DNA of 64,000 bases from Azolla caroliniana (taxonomy: Eukaryota; Polypodiophyta). Shown in pieces: positions 52,407 to 64,000 of the stretch. The stretch spans positions 18,104,001 to 18,168,000 of the forward strand of contig JBHGNT010000001.1 of the NCBI GenBank assembly GCA_043228905.1, read 5' to 3'. Every line of letters begins with the position of its first letter. Positions within the stretch are counted from its first letter, which is position 1. Both the position numbers and the translations under genes were made by a program. The notes below the pieces were generated by a model. The model was not told the DNA's origin. It saw only the letters and a list, made by a program, of their open reading frames with translations, and ran no database searches.

Positions 52407-53490
52407 GATTACGTATCTCGATTACGTCATTTTTGGCTATTAAATATAACGATTTCTTTAATATAGGCATATGTGGTCATGTATATACGTAGTTAATCGT
52501 ATATATGTGATAATATACATATGTGTATATAAGTTATTACGTGATTTTAAATCGAATGTTTCCCTTTTCGGGGAAAGGTTCTTGGTGGCCATCCTCACAT
52601 TTTTGTGAGAATCATGTTGTCACCATCCCTTTTTTCAACAATTTTTTTATTGTTGAAATCCTCGTTGGTGACTTCGATATTTCATTACGTAAAGAAACGC
52701 CAATAGCCATAATGATGTTGAGTACGTAGGGTTTGACCCACTTCATGTGAGGTCACTCTTATGACACGTATCCAACATCCCTCCCTCATTACATGGATAC
52801 GATGCCACCATGAGATCATTCTTACGAGAGGCATTCGTAATGACGTGACCATGTGATGGGCCACGTGGGCCTACTATGAAAAGAGGGCTCATTTGGCTTG
52901 ACCATTAGGTTGCACTTTGGCGTATGCCATCGTAATTACGAGACTTGAGGTTAGGTAACGTAACAACATAGTTGTTGTAAATGAGGGCGAAATAAGGACT
53001 CTTGACATATATGTTTCTTTTAAAAAAACATATATGGGTAAATGCCTCGCATATCTCTTATATGCATGAAACATTAAATATTCAAGAAGAGCAACCTACT
53101 TGGTTGGCTCAAGTGTTTAATACATTTTTTCTCGAGGTCTTGAGTTCAAATATGACCAAGACCATACAACTATAACACATGTTTAGACTTGAGGTCTAAG
53201 TGCACTTCGGGGTCCTCGTAATAGGACTTAAAGAGCCGAAACCACATATGTGGGCACAGAAACATAGTTTATTGTTAACATTTTTTTCGTGTATAAACTA
53301 TTCATGACGCGAACATACATGGTTGAGCCTCGGGGAGCCAACATGAAAAAATCGATATAGAGATCAAGGAAAGACATTTATTTGTCACCCCCATGGTTTT
53401 TAAAACACCTTTGTGTTACCATAGTAACCTGATCTTGAACCTCATCTCATACGTCTAGAGGGGTATTGACATGAGATCATGATATCGATT
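52407..53490 (+). other. Rest of the long leader of element N
   Basis: This is AT-rich untranslated sequence before gag. It includes a tRNA-like stretch at 53100-53160 (GGCTCAAGTGTTTAATAC, then GAGGTCTTGAGTTCAAATATG). No reading frame of note is present. Confidence 0.55.
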
Positions 53491-53581
53491 AATGTTTGCC
53501 CATGATATGTTTACATCACGACATGATGTTATGACTATCTCTCTGACCTTATCCTATTTCTTTTCCAGAAATAATCATTTA

Positions 53582-55123
53582 ATGGCTCAAAATAACGACC
53601 CGATGTCATCCGCTCAAGCGGAAGGAACTCAAGGGAATCCTCTTGGACAAATGTCCATTGAGATGTATTTTTCGCAAATAACTCAATACCTTAGTTTCAC
53701 CGCTCAAAAGATGACCGAACTTCGGCAATCTCAAAGTGCTCTCGAGGCATGTGTCATTAGTCTACAACGTGAGACTAATAGACCTGATGAGCGACAGGGT
53801 GAACCATCGTTTGTCGTTAAACCATTTACGGGAGACAAAAAGGAAAGTACCAAAGAAGCAATCTGCACATGGCTAGGCTGATGGGAATCTCATTTTGAGC
53901 TCTATCCCACGCCAGATAGTACGAAGATTACATATTTTGGCCGAGAACTAGGGGGTAAGGCCGCCGCCTGGTGGCGTGGGCTCCGTACTTTGGGGAAATT
54001 GCCCGATACTTGGACAGATTTTGTCACAGTTTTCAAGGGCCAATTTCTACAACCTCCCTCTCGAACCGAGCCAGCACAAGCTTTAATGAACCTGTCTAGT
54101 CAGAAATTTTCCTCGCTAGAAGACTATGTCCACCATGCTAGAACCCAAATCCAAAAATCGGGTCTAGAAGGGAACAACTGGTTAATAGCTTGTTTTGTCA
54201 ATGGCATCCCCAATTCGGACTATCACTGGATAGTGCACGATAAGGATCCAAAATCCTTCGAAGAGGCCGTTGAAATAGTTCTTCGCTATCAATGCACTTC
54301 GAAGGACCACAATAAACCCAACGAGGCGCTCGGGACTAAGCAGTCGCAATTCATTGGGAAACGTAAGACACCCAACGAATTCATGGATCGCGATTGTAAG
54401 CGACAACATCCTTTTTGCGTATTCTGCAAAAAGAAGGGTCATACAAAAGATCAATGTCGAAAGCTCCAACGGAAAGAGCACGACAACAAAGCTAAAGCTG
54501 CAGACCATAAAGGTCAGATTCCTAATGTCCTTCAAGTCTATACACATCATTTAAGTAATTGTCAATGTTCTTTCCCTCACTATGTATTGGATCCCAATGA
54601 TTTACTACGTGGAAACGGGTATATCAATCGATCTCTCGTACAATTTTTATTTGATTCGGGAAGCTCACACAATTTTGTGAATGATTGTTTGGTTCAGATA
54701 TGGGGAATCCAACCCACCGTAAGTGATCACACCTACACGGTGCACTTGGCTGATGGAAGAGTACAATACATCAATGGGGCGATTCATTCATTAGGAATTT
54801 CTACTGACACTTATATAGAGGAAGTAGACTTCCATGTAATGAGTCTTTGTACCACCGATGTAATACTGGGTTATCCCTGGTTTTATAATAAAAACTCTTC
54901 TTTATCTATTGATTGGGTTCATCATTCAATTACATTTGTACTGAACGATTGTACTCATTTTATTCAATGTGTAAAAATACAATCCCTCTCGATTGTTTCC
55001 TCGTGTCCATCAATATCCGAGTTGTCTTGTTCTACTCTATTTTATTGTGTACTTGATCCGGACATTCACATTTACAATATCGATAATGTCTCGGTTCAAT
55101 TAACACATTTTGAACAACAATAA
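53582..55123 (+). pseudogene. gag: gag and protease of element N
   Basis: Gag is taken to start at MAQNNDPMSSAQAEG (ATG at 53582, just after the open frame begins). The capsid part is interrupted by TGA at 53879-53881 (WLG-stop-WESHFELYP, probably from CGA) and resumes with GGKAAAWWRGLRTLGKLPDTW. The zinc knuckle is CVFCKKKGHTKDQC near 54415. The protease has LFDSGSSHNFV near 54648 and VILGYPWFY near 54865. The frame ends at TAA 55121-55123 and RT follows in the same phase. Confidence 0.88.
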
Positions 55124-56719
55124 CTTGATGAAATCTTAAATGATTTTCGTGATGTTTTTCCGAGTGAACTACCAGATGGTTTACCTCCTAAACATAATAT
55201 AGACCATCGTATAGATATTGTACTTGGCGTTGCACCAATAAGTATACCTCCTTATCGCTTCAGTCGATCCGAAGAGGATGAGGTAGCTAAGCAACTCAAG
55301 GACTATTTACGAATGGATTATATACGTTATAGTAAATCTCCATGGGGTGCACCAGTTCTCTTGGTTAAAAAGAAAGAGGGCACATGGCGTATGTGTATTA
55401 ATTACCGACGCTTGAATAAAGTGATGATCAAGAATTCGTATCCATTGCCCCAGGCTGATGATCTAATTGACCGTCTCCAGGGAGCTCGGTATTTTATGAA
55501 ACTTGATCTCTGTACTGGCTACCATCAAATACGTATAAGGGAGGACGACGTTCCTAAAATGGCATTTCATACGCGTTATGGCCATTATGAGTTTTTGGTT
55601 ATGCCTTTTGGTTTGACCAATGCTCCAGCTACATTTCAACAAGAAATGAATGACATTTTTCGAGAACAACTTGCAAAATTTCTCGTTATTTTCTTGGATG
55701 ATATTTTAGTTTATAGTCGTACATTACAAGAACATGCTAACCATGTCCACTTTGTTTTACAAACATTGTGTGACAAACAATTTTATGCGAAGATCTCAAA
55801 ATGTGAGTTCTTCAAGAAATCAATTACTTATCTTGGACATCTCATAACCAAACAAGGAGTTGAAATTGATCCTTCTCGCATCGAGAAAATCAAGCTTTGG
55901 CCCACTCTTCGGAACATTCGAGAAGTTCGATCATTCCTTGGTTTTGTCGGGTTTTTGCAAAAATCCCTTCGTAATTACTCCCAATTGACGACGCCGTTTA
56001 CTGATCTTCTAAAAGGTCAAACGCGTGAGTCTACAAAACCTATTGTCTGGAATGCTACACTAGACCTCGCCTTTAAGGAACTCAAGGATCTGGCTTGCAA
56101 GGCTCCTTCACTTCTTTTACCCGATCCTTCAAAACCTTTTGAGGTTGAAACCAATGCAAGTGATTATGCTATAGGTGTTTTCTTATATCAAGATGGTAAA
56201 CCAATAGCATTCGAGAGTAAGAAACTTGATTCTGCTCAATGTCGGTATACCGTTCAAGAAAAAGAATTATTTGCAGTTATACATGCGCTCAAAACATGGC
56301 GCCATTATCTTTATGGAAATCGCTTTGTGGTAACTACGGACCATGAGTCCTTGAAATATTTTTGTGACCAACAAGACTTGAAAGGTCGTAAGGCACGATG
56401 GGCTGATCTCATCCAAGATTTTGATTTTTCCATACGATATCGTAAAGGTTCCATGAACACTATCGTTGATGCACTAAGTCGCATCCGTGAAGTTAACATG
56501 CTTAGCTTCACTGAAATATCATCAGATCTTTATGATCACCTTCAAGGAAAGTATCCTGATGACAGTTATTTCGCAAAATACTGGGCAAGAGTTGAGTCTG
56601 GAATAGACACCACCACATCCTCGAAGGAATACTTCCACATTGCTAACGGTCTGCTCTACCGTAATGGGAAGGTTTGTGTTCCAGATTTACCCAAGGTCAA
56701 AAAGAGGATTCTTTTTTAA
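55124..56719 (+). pseudogene. pol: RT and RNase H of element N
   Basis: The phase continues after TAA with [24 protein letters not shown] motifs are [30 protein letters not shown] (first Asp), [13 protein letters not shown] and the FLDD box ([11 protein letters not shown]). RNase H shows [28 protein letters not shown] and [11 protein letters not shown], and ends [11 protein letters not shown]. All catalytic sites of RT look intact. A TAA at 56717 separates it from integrase. Confidence 0.92.
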
Positions 56720-58011
56720 TTCCATGATGCACCCTCAGCAGGGCACCCTGGAATACATCATACACTCGTTCTCATCTCCACTCAATTTTATTGGCCTAAG
56801 ATGCGTCCTGACATACATAGGTATGTGACTAAATGTCACCAATGTCAGTTTAACAAAGCTAAGCGACTTAAAGCCGCAGGACTTTTACATCCCTTGGACA
56901 TTCCCAACAATAAGTGGGAAAGTATATCCATGGATTTTATTGTTAGCCTTCCTCGCACCCAAAAAGGCCATGATGCCATCTGGGTTGTGGTTGACCGACT
57001 AACTAAAATGGCTAGATTTATTGCTACTAAAACCACGGTAACAGCTCCTGAATTGGCTTACCAATTCGTTGACAAGTTATTTCGTTTTTATGGGTTATCG
57101 ATGGATATCGTGAGTGATCGAGATCCAAAATTTGTAGTGACTTCTGAACGCAAGTCTTTAAGAAGTTAGAAACTACGTTGAGCATGAGCTCCACGGATCA
57201 TCCTCAATCCGATGGACAAACAGAACGAGTAAATCAAATTATTGAGGACATGCTTCGAGCATATGTTGGTGCAAAACCAACAAAATGGGAATGTTATCTC
57301 CCAATTTTGGAGTTTGCTAATAACAGCTCCAAGCATACGTCGACGGGATATAGTCCTTTTATGTTGATGTATGGTTTTCAGCCACGAGCCCCAATTGATG
57401 TTAATATACATCATGATGAGTTGCGAAGTACGCAAAACTTTCTCCAGGATATGCAAGATATGTTGCATATTGCACGAGATAATATAAAAACAGCTCAAGA
57501 TAGACCGCGTTTTTATGCCGATCATCATAGGCAACCTCGTGTATTCAACCCTGGATAGAAGGTATTTTTACGTGTACCTCACAATTCTAAGACATTGTCT
57601 ACGGGTAAGTGTGCTAAGTTAGCCCCACGGTTTTGTGGACCTTTTACAGTCCTCAAACGCATTGGGTCATCAACGTATCGTCTCGCTCTTCCTGATGGTG
57701 TTGGAATTCATCCAGTCTTTCATGTGAGTCGTCTAAAAGAACTTCTAGGTTCTGGCGACAATACAGTTACAATTGAAACTCTGGTTACTTCTGAAGATAT
57801 ATCTTCTAAACCACATGTACCAGAAAGAATTCTTGATGTTAAAACAAAAAAATTACGTACGAAAGAAATCCGAGAATTTAAAATAAAATGGATGGATAAA
57901 TCAATAAAAGATGCCACATGGGAACGCGAGAGTACTCTCAGAACTAACTTCCCTAACTTTCCATTGCAAGAGTGCAATGTTTTAAAGAGGGGGAGTATGT
58001 TACGAGCATGA
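56720..58011 (+). pseudogene. Integrase and chromodomain of element N
   Basis: The zinc site (HHTLVLIS, KCHQCQFNK) leads to the core with D in SMDFIVSLP, D in IVSDRDPKF and E in GQTERVNQIIEDMLR. A frameshift lies near 57130-57180. A TAG at about 57556 breaks the frame before VFLRVPHNSK. The C-terminal part has the chromodomain motif ERILDVKTKKL...IREFKIKWMDKSIKDATWERE, which in related elements guides insertion to heterochromatin. The stop is at 58009-58011, inside the 3' LTR. Confidence 0.9.
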
Positions 58012-58453
58012 CCATATAATATCCCGTGGTGAGAATTTACCGTAGTATTCTATACACGTGGATAAGTGTGAGGTTTAAACGAGAGTGTAAAGAAGGGGAG
58101 GATTACTTTTAATCCTCGGGATTGAGACAACCCATTAGGCCAAGTGTGAACTTGCCCGGGGGGCTTGGGTATCGCTATAAATAAGAGGCCTAGCTACCCT
58201 CATTTCAATATCTTGTTGACTACGTCGAGACTCTGTCTTGTGGTGGGTCAACTCTTGTAACGAGCGCGCCAGCACTAGGTACGACTCGACGCCACGGCGG
58301 TGGTATGGGACGCCGATCGAGGCTCGAGTCCGTCTCGATCCCTTCGCTCGGGGGTGGTCGGGTGCATCGGCACCCTTCTTTCTCTCTCTCATTTCTTTTT
58401 ATCTACCTAGATCTATCCTTATCTAATGCTTACTTTAGTACATGTCTCTAATA
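57998..58453 (+). repeat. 3' LTR of element N
   Basis: This 456-bp LTR is preceded by the polypurine tract AAAGAGGGGGAGTA at 57984-57997. It differs from the 5' LTR at a modest number of sites. Confidence 0.9.
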
Positions 58454-58458
58454 GGTTG

Positions 58459-59528
58459 GATCTCTTTTCACAAGTGGAGTCACAATTTCTCTGCAAATCA
58501 GGTGCATCATGATTTTGATTCATATCAAACATGTGTGGTTGTTTTTCCTAATTTACGAAAAGAACGGTTGCCTTCTATGCATGTGATTGGTAGCACTATT
58601 GGTACGGTTCTTGAAATTTAGGATAGACCACGTCAGATTGAAGATAAGTATCTAGGGGCTACATCTGCTAAGCTTTTGATTTCTAAGACTACAAGTTTGC
58701 CCTTAGACATTTTGTTGCTCAATCTACTTGACTCTCTATAGGCCCCTTATTCTCAAAAATTCTTGTATAGGGGTTTGCCAAACCAGTGTTTCCGTTGTTT
58801 TGGGTTTGCTCATTTGGCAAAATATTGCCCAAAATATAAGGAAGACATTAACAAACATACACCTAGCACAACTATAGTTCCATATCAGAATAGAGCTAAG
58901 GGTTGGACCACAGTGGAGCATAAGAAGACGCATCCACATGTATCTCTAAATAAACGTACAAAAATGCCAATCAACAATATGCAAGAATTCCCTCCCTTGC
59001 AGAATACATGTAATGGCCTCCGAATGGGAGAGGAAAGTTCACAAGTGCTGAATAATGGGGTCATTCATCATTCCACCCTCCTCAAAAAGTAAGTCAGATT
59101 CTTCGTCACGGAAGATAGTTCAAAATTCTATTCAGTTTGATACATCCTTTCCAAAGTTGGTGGTAGGACAACCACTAATAAAAACTGCTGAGAATCAACA
59201 AATTTTGGTCATGTCTACTAATTCGAATTTATCCAATAAGCTTAAAGGAAACATTGCCTCTAATATACAAGTGCATTCGGATAAGTCTAAAGGACAACCA
59301 GAGGATATGTAAATGAACCAAGAGCACATTCATCCTCAATTTCAATTTACAGTTACATAGGACCCTTTGACAATCCAAAACTCTAAAAAGTTGGTCAAGG
59401 AACATAGGATGCATATGTATGCAGGGAAGGATTTTCTCTTGAAAACACAAATGAGACCTCAGAAGGGTGCCAAGAAAGGATGCCAGGATGCTCTTCTTGA
59501 GAAAAGGACATCTCTAAACCCTATGTAA
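58459..59528 (+). pseudogene. LINE ORF1, C-terminal part
   Basis: It continues from 51449 with WISFHKWSHNF and runs to the zinc knuckle CFRCFGFAHLAKYC (C-x2-C-x4-H-x4-C, near 58790-58832), typical of plant L1 ORF1. Stops occur near 58620 and 58740. A Lys/Gln-rich tail follows, and the frame ends near 59312 or, after a shift, at 59528. Confidence 0.8.
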
Positions 59529-59529
59529 T

Positions 59530-61161
59530 ATGGATGCCCTACATTTTCTTTCCTGGAATGTGCAAGGTGTAGGTGGTCAAGCTTTTTGCAGATTTAAAGG
59601 ACTTGTACGTTCAGATTTAGGTACTTCTAATATTGGCACTATTGATATCCTCTTTTTGCAAGAGCATCACCTATGGAGGGATAGGATTCAAAAGTATGGC
59701 TCCATTTTACCAGGACGGTGGACTCATTTTTGGGTTACTGCCTTTGGTCCAAATGGCCATTAGGCCGGCTTATGTATACCTCTTAGACAACACTTGTAGT
59801 CTATTATCTTGCTAGCAGGTACTCTTATGAATAAACGGGCACAATTTCTTATCATAAAAATAGGGTCTCGAAAGGTTGGCCTAATGAATATCTATGATCC
59901 TAACTCCGCATCAACGAGGGCGGGCTTTTGGCTATCTGTTGTGGAATATGCGGGGTTAGCATATTGTTGGTTAGTGGGAGGTGATTTTAATATGATCAAA
60001 GAGGCTTCCGATAGAATAGGATGTACAACTACTACAATTTCAGGTTGGGAAGCTAAGTGTTGGGACTTCTTTTGTTTTGCTTTTGGTGTACTTGATTTCT
60101 AGAAGGTGCAGTCTTTCTCACGTATACAAGGGTCCCTACAGTTTTCTAGATCAAATGGGAGTGTGGCTAGTGCTACTTTGTCTCGGCTAGATAGATTTTA
60201 TGCCAGCAATTTCTTTTGGGATGGGGGCGAATCCCTTGGCATTATTCCGGGATCAACGATATCTGATTGTGACCCTTTGAAGTTAAATGTTACATTTTAT
60301 AAGAAGAGATTCTCTAAGCAATCGCGTATTCCTCCTTCCTTGCTATCTGTTGATAGCCATCAGATGTCAATCATTCAAATATGGTCAAAATACTACTTGA
60401 CGGATGATTGTTTGATTCTTCATAATATGGTTGATGCCATAATTGATACAAAGAATTTCTTCATGAATATAGTTTTAGCTTCGGTGTATCGCTGCAATTC
60501 AGAAATTGCCAATTTGCGTCGTGCTCTTGCAGCATTACAAAAACTGTTGGAAAGGTATCCAACTTCATCCATGCTACTTTCTGATTTTCAGCGGGTGAAA
60601 AGAAGTTTAAAAGAAAAGCAGCAGGCACGTTCAACGTTCCTCTTTTATCGCAATGTTGCTCGTTGGTCACAAAAGCAAGATCTAGTTAATAAGGAATTCT
60701 TCAATCAGTTCAAACGAAAATATAAACCTATCTCTATTACTTCCTTGAAACGGCCTGATGGATCATATACATCAGATGACTCCAAGATGTGAGGTATAGT
60801 CTCAGATTACTATAATTGTTGATGACTACAACTTTTACAACAGATAGTCTTTATAAGAAACAAGATATACTTGCAACTATTCAATAGAAGATCACAAATG
60901 AAATGGCATCTCATTTAATACAGCCGTTTACGTTTCAAGAGGTGTTATTTGCAACTAAATCCTTGGGTAAGGATGTCTATCCAAGAAAAGACGGAATAGG
61001 AGTTGGCTTCTACTTACATGATTGGGATTTTTTTGGCTTTATCCTTACTAGAGCGACTAATCTAATTTTTTCAATGGGAACTATGCCGATGGAATGGAAG
61101 GAAGGAAATTTGTATGATTCCTAAGTCGGATGCTCAATGTGATGAAGTTTCTAAGTGGGCT
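59530..61161 (+). pseudogene. LINE ORF2: endonuclease and start of RT
   Basis: It starts MDALHFLSWNVQGVGG at 59530, just after the ORF1 end. The APE endonuclease shows LFLQEHHLW, WLVGGDFNMI, SATLSRLDRFY and SDCDPL, where the usual His of SDHxPL is Cys, so nicking activity would be lost. RT begins with FTFQEVLFATKSLGKDVYPRKDGIGVGFYLHDW (60930-61020) and breaks off at IPKSDAQCDEVSKW (61161). Stops are at 59761 and 60100 and elsewhere. The rest of RT and the tail are replaced by element F. Confidence 0.87.
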
Positions 61162-62965
61162 GTTGTCCGGCCCTAAGGATTAACACAGTTTTTGGTGACC
61201 ACGATTCCTGCACAATCGCAGTGAACAGCGGCGGGAATGGATGACTAGGCCAACAGACGACCCAGTTATGGAGAGAGCACGAAGACTTGCTGAACGGCGA
61301 AGGCGGCGAGAGGCTTTCCAGCAAGTGGCGGAAGAAATCCGATCGGATCGATCATTTTCCAAAGTTATCTAGAAAGTGGCGGAGGAGTCGCTCCGTTTGC
61401 AACAAAATGCCTACCCGGACGAAGGAACCAGCTTAAGCAGTCTCCGGGAAGCAGAATCCCTTCTCCAGGCCTTGGCCGGAAGAGACGGCGAATCCGAAGC
61501 ATTTTCGGCGCTAGAATCGGATTTGAAAGGGGGTTACAGCGCGCACACGAACTATCGCAGCAGTAACGACACCCAAGAAGGACCGGAGGACGAGGAGTCG
61601 GATACATTACCGACACCGGAACCAGAATTGTCAGACCGAGAACCTCCGGCACTAGACGTGGAGCAACCTCTGGAGACGGAAGAGGACAAAGAAAGACCCC
61701 TGACACCGGAAATCGAGCCGGCAACACCGAAGGAGGACCGGCGAAGACCTCCGACTCCGACAGAGGACCAGCAACGACCTCTGACGCCGATGGAAGAGCA
61801 GGAAAGACCACCGACACCGCCAGCCCGCGCACCGACACCAAACGACGACATGTCGTTCCAGTACCCCAAGTATAGGGATGACCCGGACGCGGAGGCTCAT
61901 GTTCACGCTTTTCAACAAACATGGGAGGCGAACCATGTGTCACAACGGTTAACCGCAGCTGAAGAGGAACGATCTAAGATAGCCGAATTCGGCGTGACAT
62001 TAGAAGGACCGGCCACCAGATGGCACCGGACGCAGGACCGCAGCACCATCACCACCTTTGCGGACGTGAAAGCTAAATTCTTGCACTTCTTTCAGAAGGA
62101 GGTGGACCAGAGAGAAATGGTGGGCCTATTTTATACCATCCGGCAGGACCCTGGGGAGAGCATTCCGCAGTTTGTCATCCAGTTTCAACGGATGCACAGT
62201 CAGCTTACCCGAACACCTCCAGAGGAAGAAACACGGGCTATATTCTTAGCCGCGCTCCGGGAACCTCTACGTACGGTATGCACGGTCATCGACTTTCGCA
62301 CAAGTACCGTCGACCAGGTCATCGACCGGGTTAGAGAAATGGAGAAAACAAGCTCTTGGCTAACAATGGGAGCACTGCAACGAGCGTTACCAACCGATGA
62401 GGATCTCCGGTTTCAACAGGCCATTCAATGCACAACATGCCTAAATGTCGGACACTCAGCACTAGAATGTACCATGCGCTCGCAATGTCTATTGTGCCAT
62501 TCCAGGAACCACACAATGGAGCAGTGCGAGTACAATTTGTTGAATCACCAAGCACCACCGGTTCGGCAAATCGAACCACGGAGTACCAAGGAGGAGGAAG
62601 AAGAACGTTGGAGGCGAGAAGAGCGATACCGACCGGCACAGGATGTCCGGTACATGTACAACTATGAACGGTATGATAGATATGATCGGTACCGGGATTA
62701 TAATGGACAGTATGAAAGATACAATCGGGACCAATCCCCCGGTTACAACCAACGACAGGAAGCCTACGGGAGACATGATGACCAGCCCCGTCAAGAGTAT
62801 CGGAACAAAAAGAAACGCCATTTCAAGAAAAGGGGTTACCTACGGGAACCGGAGAAGGGCGCCTCAAGCAGCCAACTGGATCAAAGCTCCGCCGTTACCA
62901 CAGGTTCTCCACCGGGGGCAAGAAACAACGCCGAATCCAACACTACCCGGAAAGCATATTGCCAC
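61162..62965 (+). mobile_element. Ty3/gypsy element F (E family), 5' part only
   Basis: Only the last 24 bases of its LTR remain (TGTTGTCCGGCCCTAAGGATTAACA to 61185), followed by a primer site TTTGGTGACCACGATTCC at 61191 and gag. The same leader and gag type are found in E. Copia element P cuts gag at 62965. Confidence 0.8.
61241..62965 (+). pseudogene. gag: gag of element F
   Basis: The first ATG (61241) begins MTRPTDDPVMERARRLAERRRRREAFQ, and a TAG at 61370 interrupts the same phase. From 61373 the frame is open for over 500 codons. It has a Pro/Thr/Glu-rich segment (about 61590-61830), a capsid domain (YPKYRDDPDAEAHVHAFQQTWEANHVSQ to PQFVIQFQRMH) and two CCHC knuckles (CTTCLNVGHSALEC, CLLCHSRNHTMEQC). 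A Tyr/Arg-rich tail follows (RYDRYDRYRDYNGQYERY). It is cut by the LTR of P. Apart from the one stop it is well kept. Confidence 0.88.
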
Positions 62966-63070
62966 TGTTAAGAATTAGGTAATTAACTAGGGTTAATTAG
63001 AGACTAATTAATATATGGTTACGTTAAGCAGCAGAAGATTACTATGATATGCGCGTGAGAGTGTGTGAGA

Positions 63071-63128
<58 letters not shown>

Positions 63129-63442
63129 ACACTTATGAACACGAAGATAAATGGGGGATGATTGACTATATTGAAAAGTGTCATCAACTACAAAAATACC
63201 CACAATGAGGTATATATACAACCCATGTGCAAAGGTGCACATGTGTGGGTAGAACATAGGTACTTATGTGTAAGTCCTACATTAAATGTACTAAGGAGTG
63301 GAGGATCTAGAATATCCCACTTAAGTACAAGGTCCTATTTAAAGGCTTAAGGTCAATACATTAACTAGATTTGATCTAGGTGAGTACTAAGTTACATGTG
63401 TTGACTAACTAGATTAAACTAGTTGACCTTGATATCTCAACA
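62966..63442 (-). repeat. 3' LTR of element P
   Basis: This 477-bp LTR runs in plus orientation from TGTTAAGAATTAGG to GATATCTCAACA. The left flank is GCCAC, and the right one is outside the window. TATA-like GTATATATACCTC lies on the minus strand near 63208-63222. Confidence 0.82.
63073..63123. repeat. GA microsatellite in LTR of P
   Basis: An uninterrupted GA run of about 25 repeats lies near the end of the LTR that adjoins element F. Shorter GA runs are in the LTRs of H and of the solo copy at 40891. Confidence 0.95.
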
Positions 63443-64000
63443 CGCCCCCTCAAGCTCAAGTGTGAGGCGTCCAACGTCCGGTTTAGCTTCCTTCGGTTTC
63501 ATCGGCATCGGTGCGGCTTGCGGCTTTCTTCGTGGTGTTGCGCGGCGTTGCGCGGCTTTCTTCGCGTATTCTCGGCTTCGTTGCGCGGTTCTCCGCGGCC
63601 TTGTTCTCCCCCTCAAGCCTGTGACAAAGGCTTGGATCCTCAGGCTCTTGTTCAGCCACTACCTTTATCGCGAGGGCATAGTGCTGGGCCATATACTCAT
63701 TGTAGGCGTAACGAGTGACTTGGGTCTTCGCTCGTGATGAGCGGCGGAGTTTCTCATTGGTCGATGTGAGTGCCTTCTTTACTCCATGTGTCCTCATGAT
63801 GGGTACACCGAACTCACTATCTAGTGAGCGAGCCGAATCATCCGAATCACAGTCGTCGGGGTGGACCTTGACTTCGTATTCAAGCATCTTACCTTTGCCT
63901 TTGTCCAATGTCGGACTTGGCCGTGACGTGATTTCATCGCGTGGAGGCTTTTGTGGGCCAATTATCTTGGTAGAGCTTGGATTGTCCTTCGGTGGAGCAC

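Larger units (their letters stand above)
51450..58453 (+). mobile_element. Ty3/gypsy chromovirus N
   Basis: It has LTRs at 51450-51904 and 57998-58453 that are nearly the same, a primer site at 51905, a polypurine tract at 57984-57997 and gag-pol in plus orientation ending in a chromodomain. The target duplication is GATTG/GGTTG with one mismatch. It interrupts LINE ORF1. Several in-frame stops and one frameshift make it defective despite the well-kept LTRs. Confidence 0.93.
62966..64000 (-). mobile_element. Ty1/copia element P, RT/RNase H region deleted
   Basis: The 3' LTR is at 62966-63442, then a polypurine tract on the minus strand (CTTGAGGGGGCG). A frame 63908-63483 encodes the integrase-RT linker (SPTLDKGKGKMLEYEVK, then SARSLDSEFGVP and RYAYNEYMAQHYALAIKVVAEQEPE). 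In H this last part leads into RT, but here it passes at about 63650 into 3' untranslated-like sequence with a second GGCTTGAGGGGGAGAAC. RT and RNase H are therefore missing. The element runs off the right edge. Confidence 0.82.

Noticed and set aside
61376-61378. GTG at 61376 as the gag start of F
   Set aside because: The same phase continues upstream past one TAG to an ATG at 61241 with sensible gag-like sequence. The plant element would use ATG.

Overview
The window is a land-plant genomic segment made almost entirely of nested LTR retrotransposons, with one LINE, one inverted-repeat DNA element and two satellite-like arrays. No intact host gene could be supported. Land plant is inferred from the TGGTATCAGAGC primer sites of the Ty1/copia elements, a chromodomain Ty3 element, an L1-type LINE and heavy CpG-to-TpG decay. 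The gag and RT style of some Ty3 elements reminds me of non-seed land plants such as ferns or lycophytes, but that is a weak impression and not a result.

The layers can be read from target duplications and interrupted reading frames. The outermost element on the left is a plus-strand copia element (I; 28306-28798 and 39832-40537). It was entered by a minus-strand Ty3 element (E; 12353-15063 and 25966-28305). E was entered by Ty3 element A (1-12352, minus, running off the left edge) and by the large non-coding element D (15064-25965). A was entered by solo LTR C1 (866-2148) and by the young Ty3 element B (2658-9986). D holds solo LTR J and two LTRs of family C, and part of that interior is tandemly duplicated. 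On the right, I was entered by copia element H (28799-39826), whose 3' LTR was later split by copia element G (28854-34508).

Between 40.5 and 46.1 kb lies an AT-rich stretch with a MITE-like inverted-repeat element, a solo copia LTR, a 166-bp array and a roughly 254-bp array. From 46.1 to 50.3 kb there are ruins of a copia RT, a solo copia LTR, fragments of Ty3 elements related to B (M), and a duplicated copia-LTR block. An L1-type LINE (50848-61161) is interrupted by a defective chromovirus N (51450-58453). After the LINE come the leader and gag of a Ty3 element of the E family (F) and a copia element P whose RT/RNase H region is deleted.

Elements A, B, C, D, J and M look like one group. 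Their LTRs begin TGTCG or TGTTG and mostly end CGACA, the U5 and the sequence next to the polypurine tract are alike where visible, and their short flanking duplications carry a central CG. B is the only apparently intact member: both 831-bp LTRs read as identical and the 1155-codon pol frame is open. Its gag, zinc-knuckle/protease and RT/integrase sections are separated by one in-frame UGA (followed by CGG) and a -1 frame change at a run of five U. D appears to be a non-coding partner that could use the machinery of B-like elements. The best leads are the CG-centred insertion sites, the possible recoding signals in B, the hairpin array in the leader of N, and the tRNA-like modules inside the LTRs.
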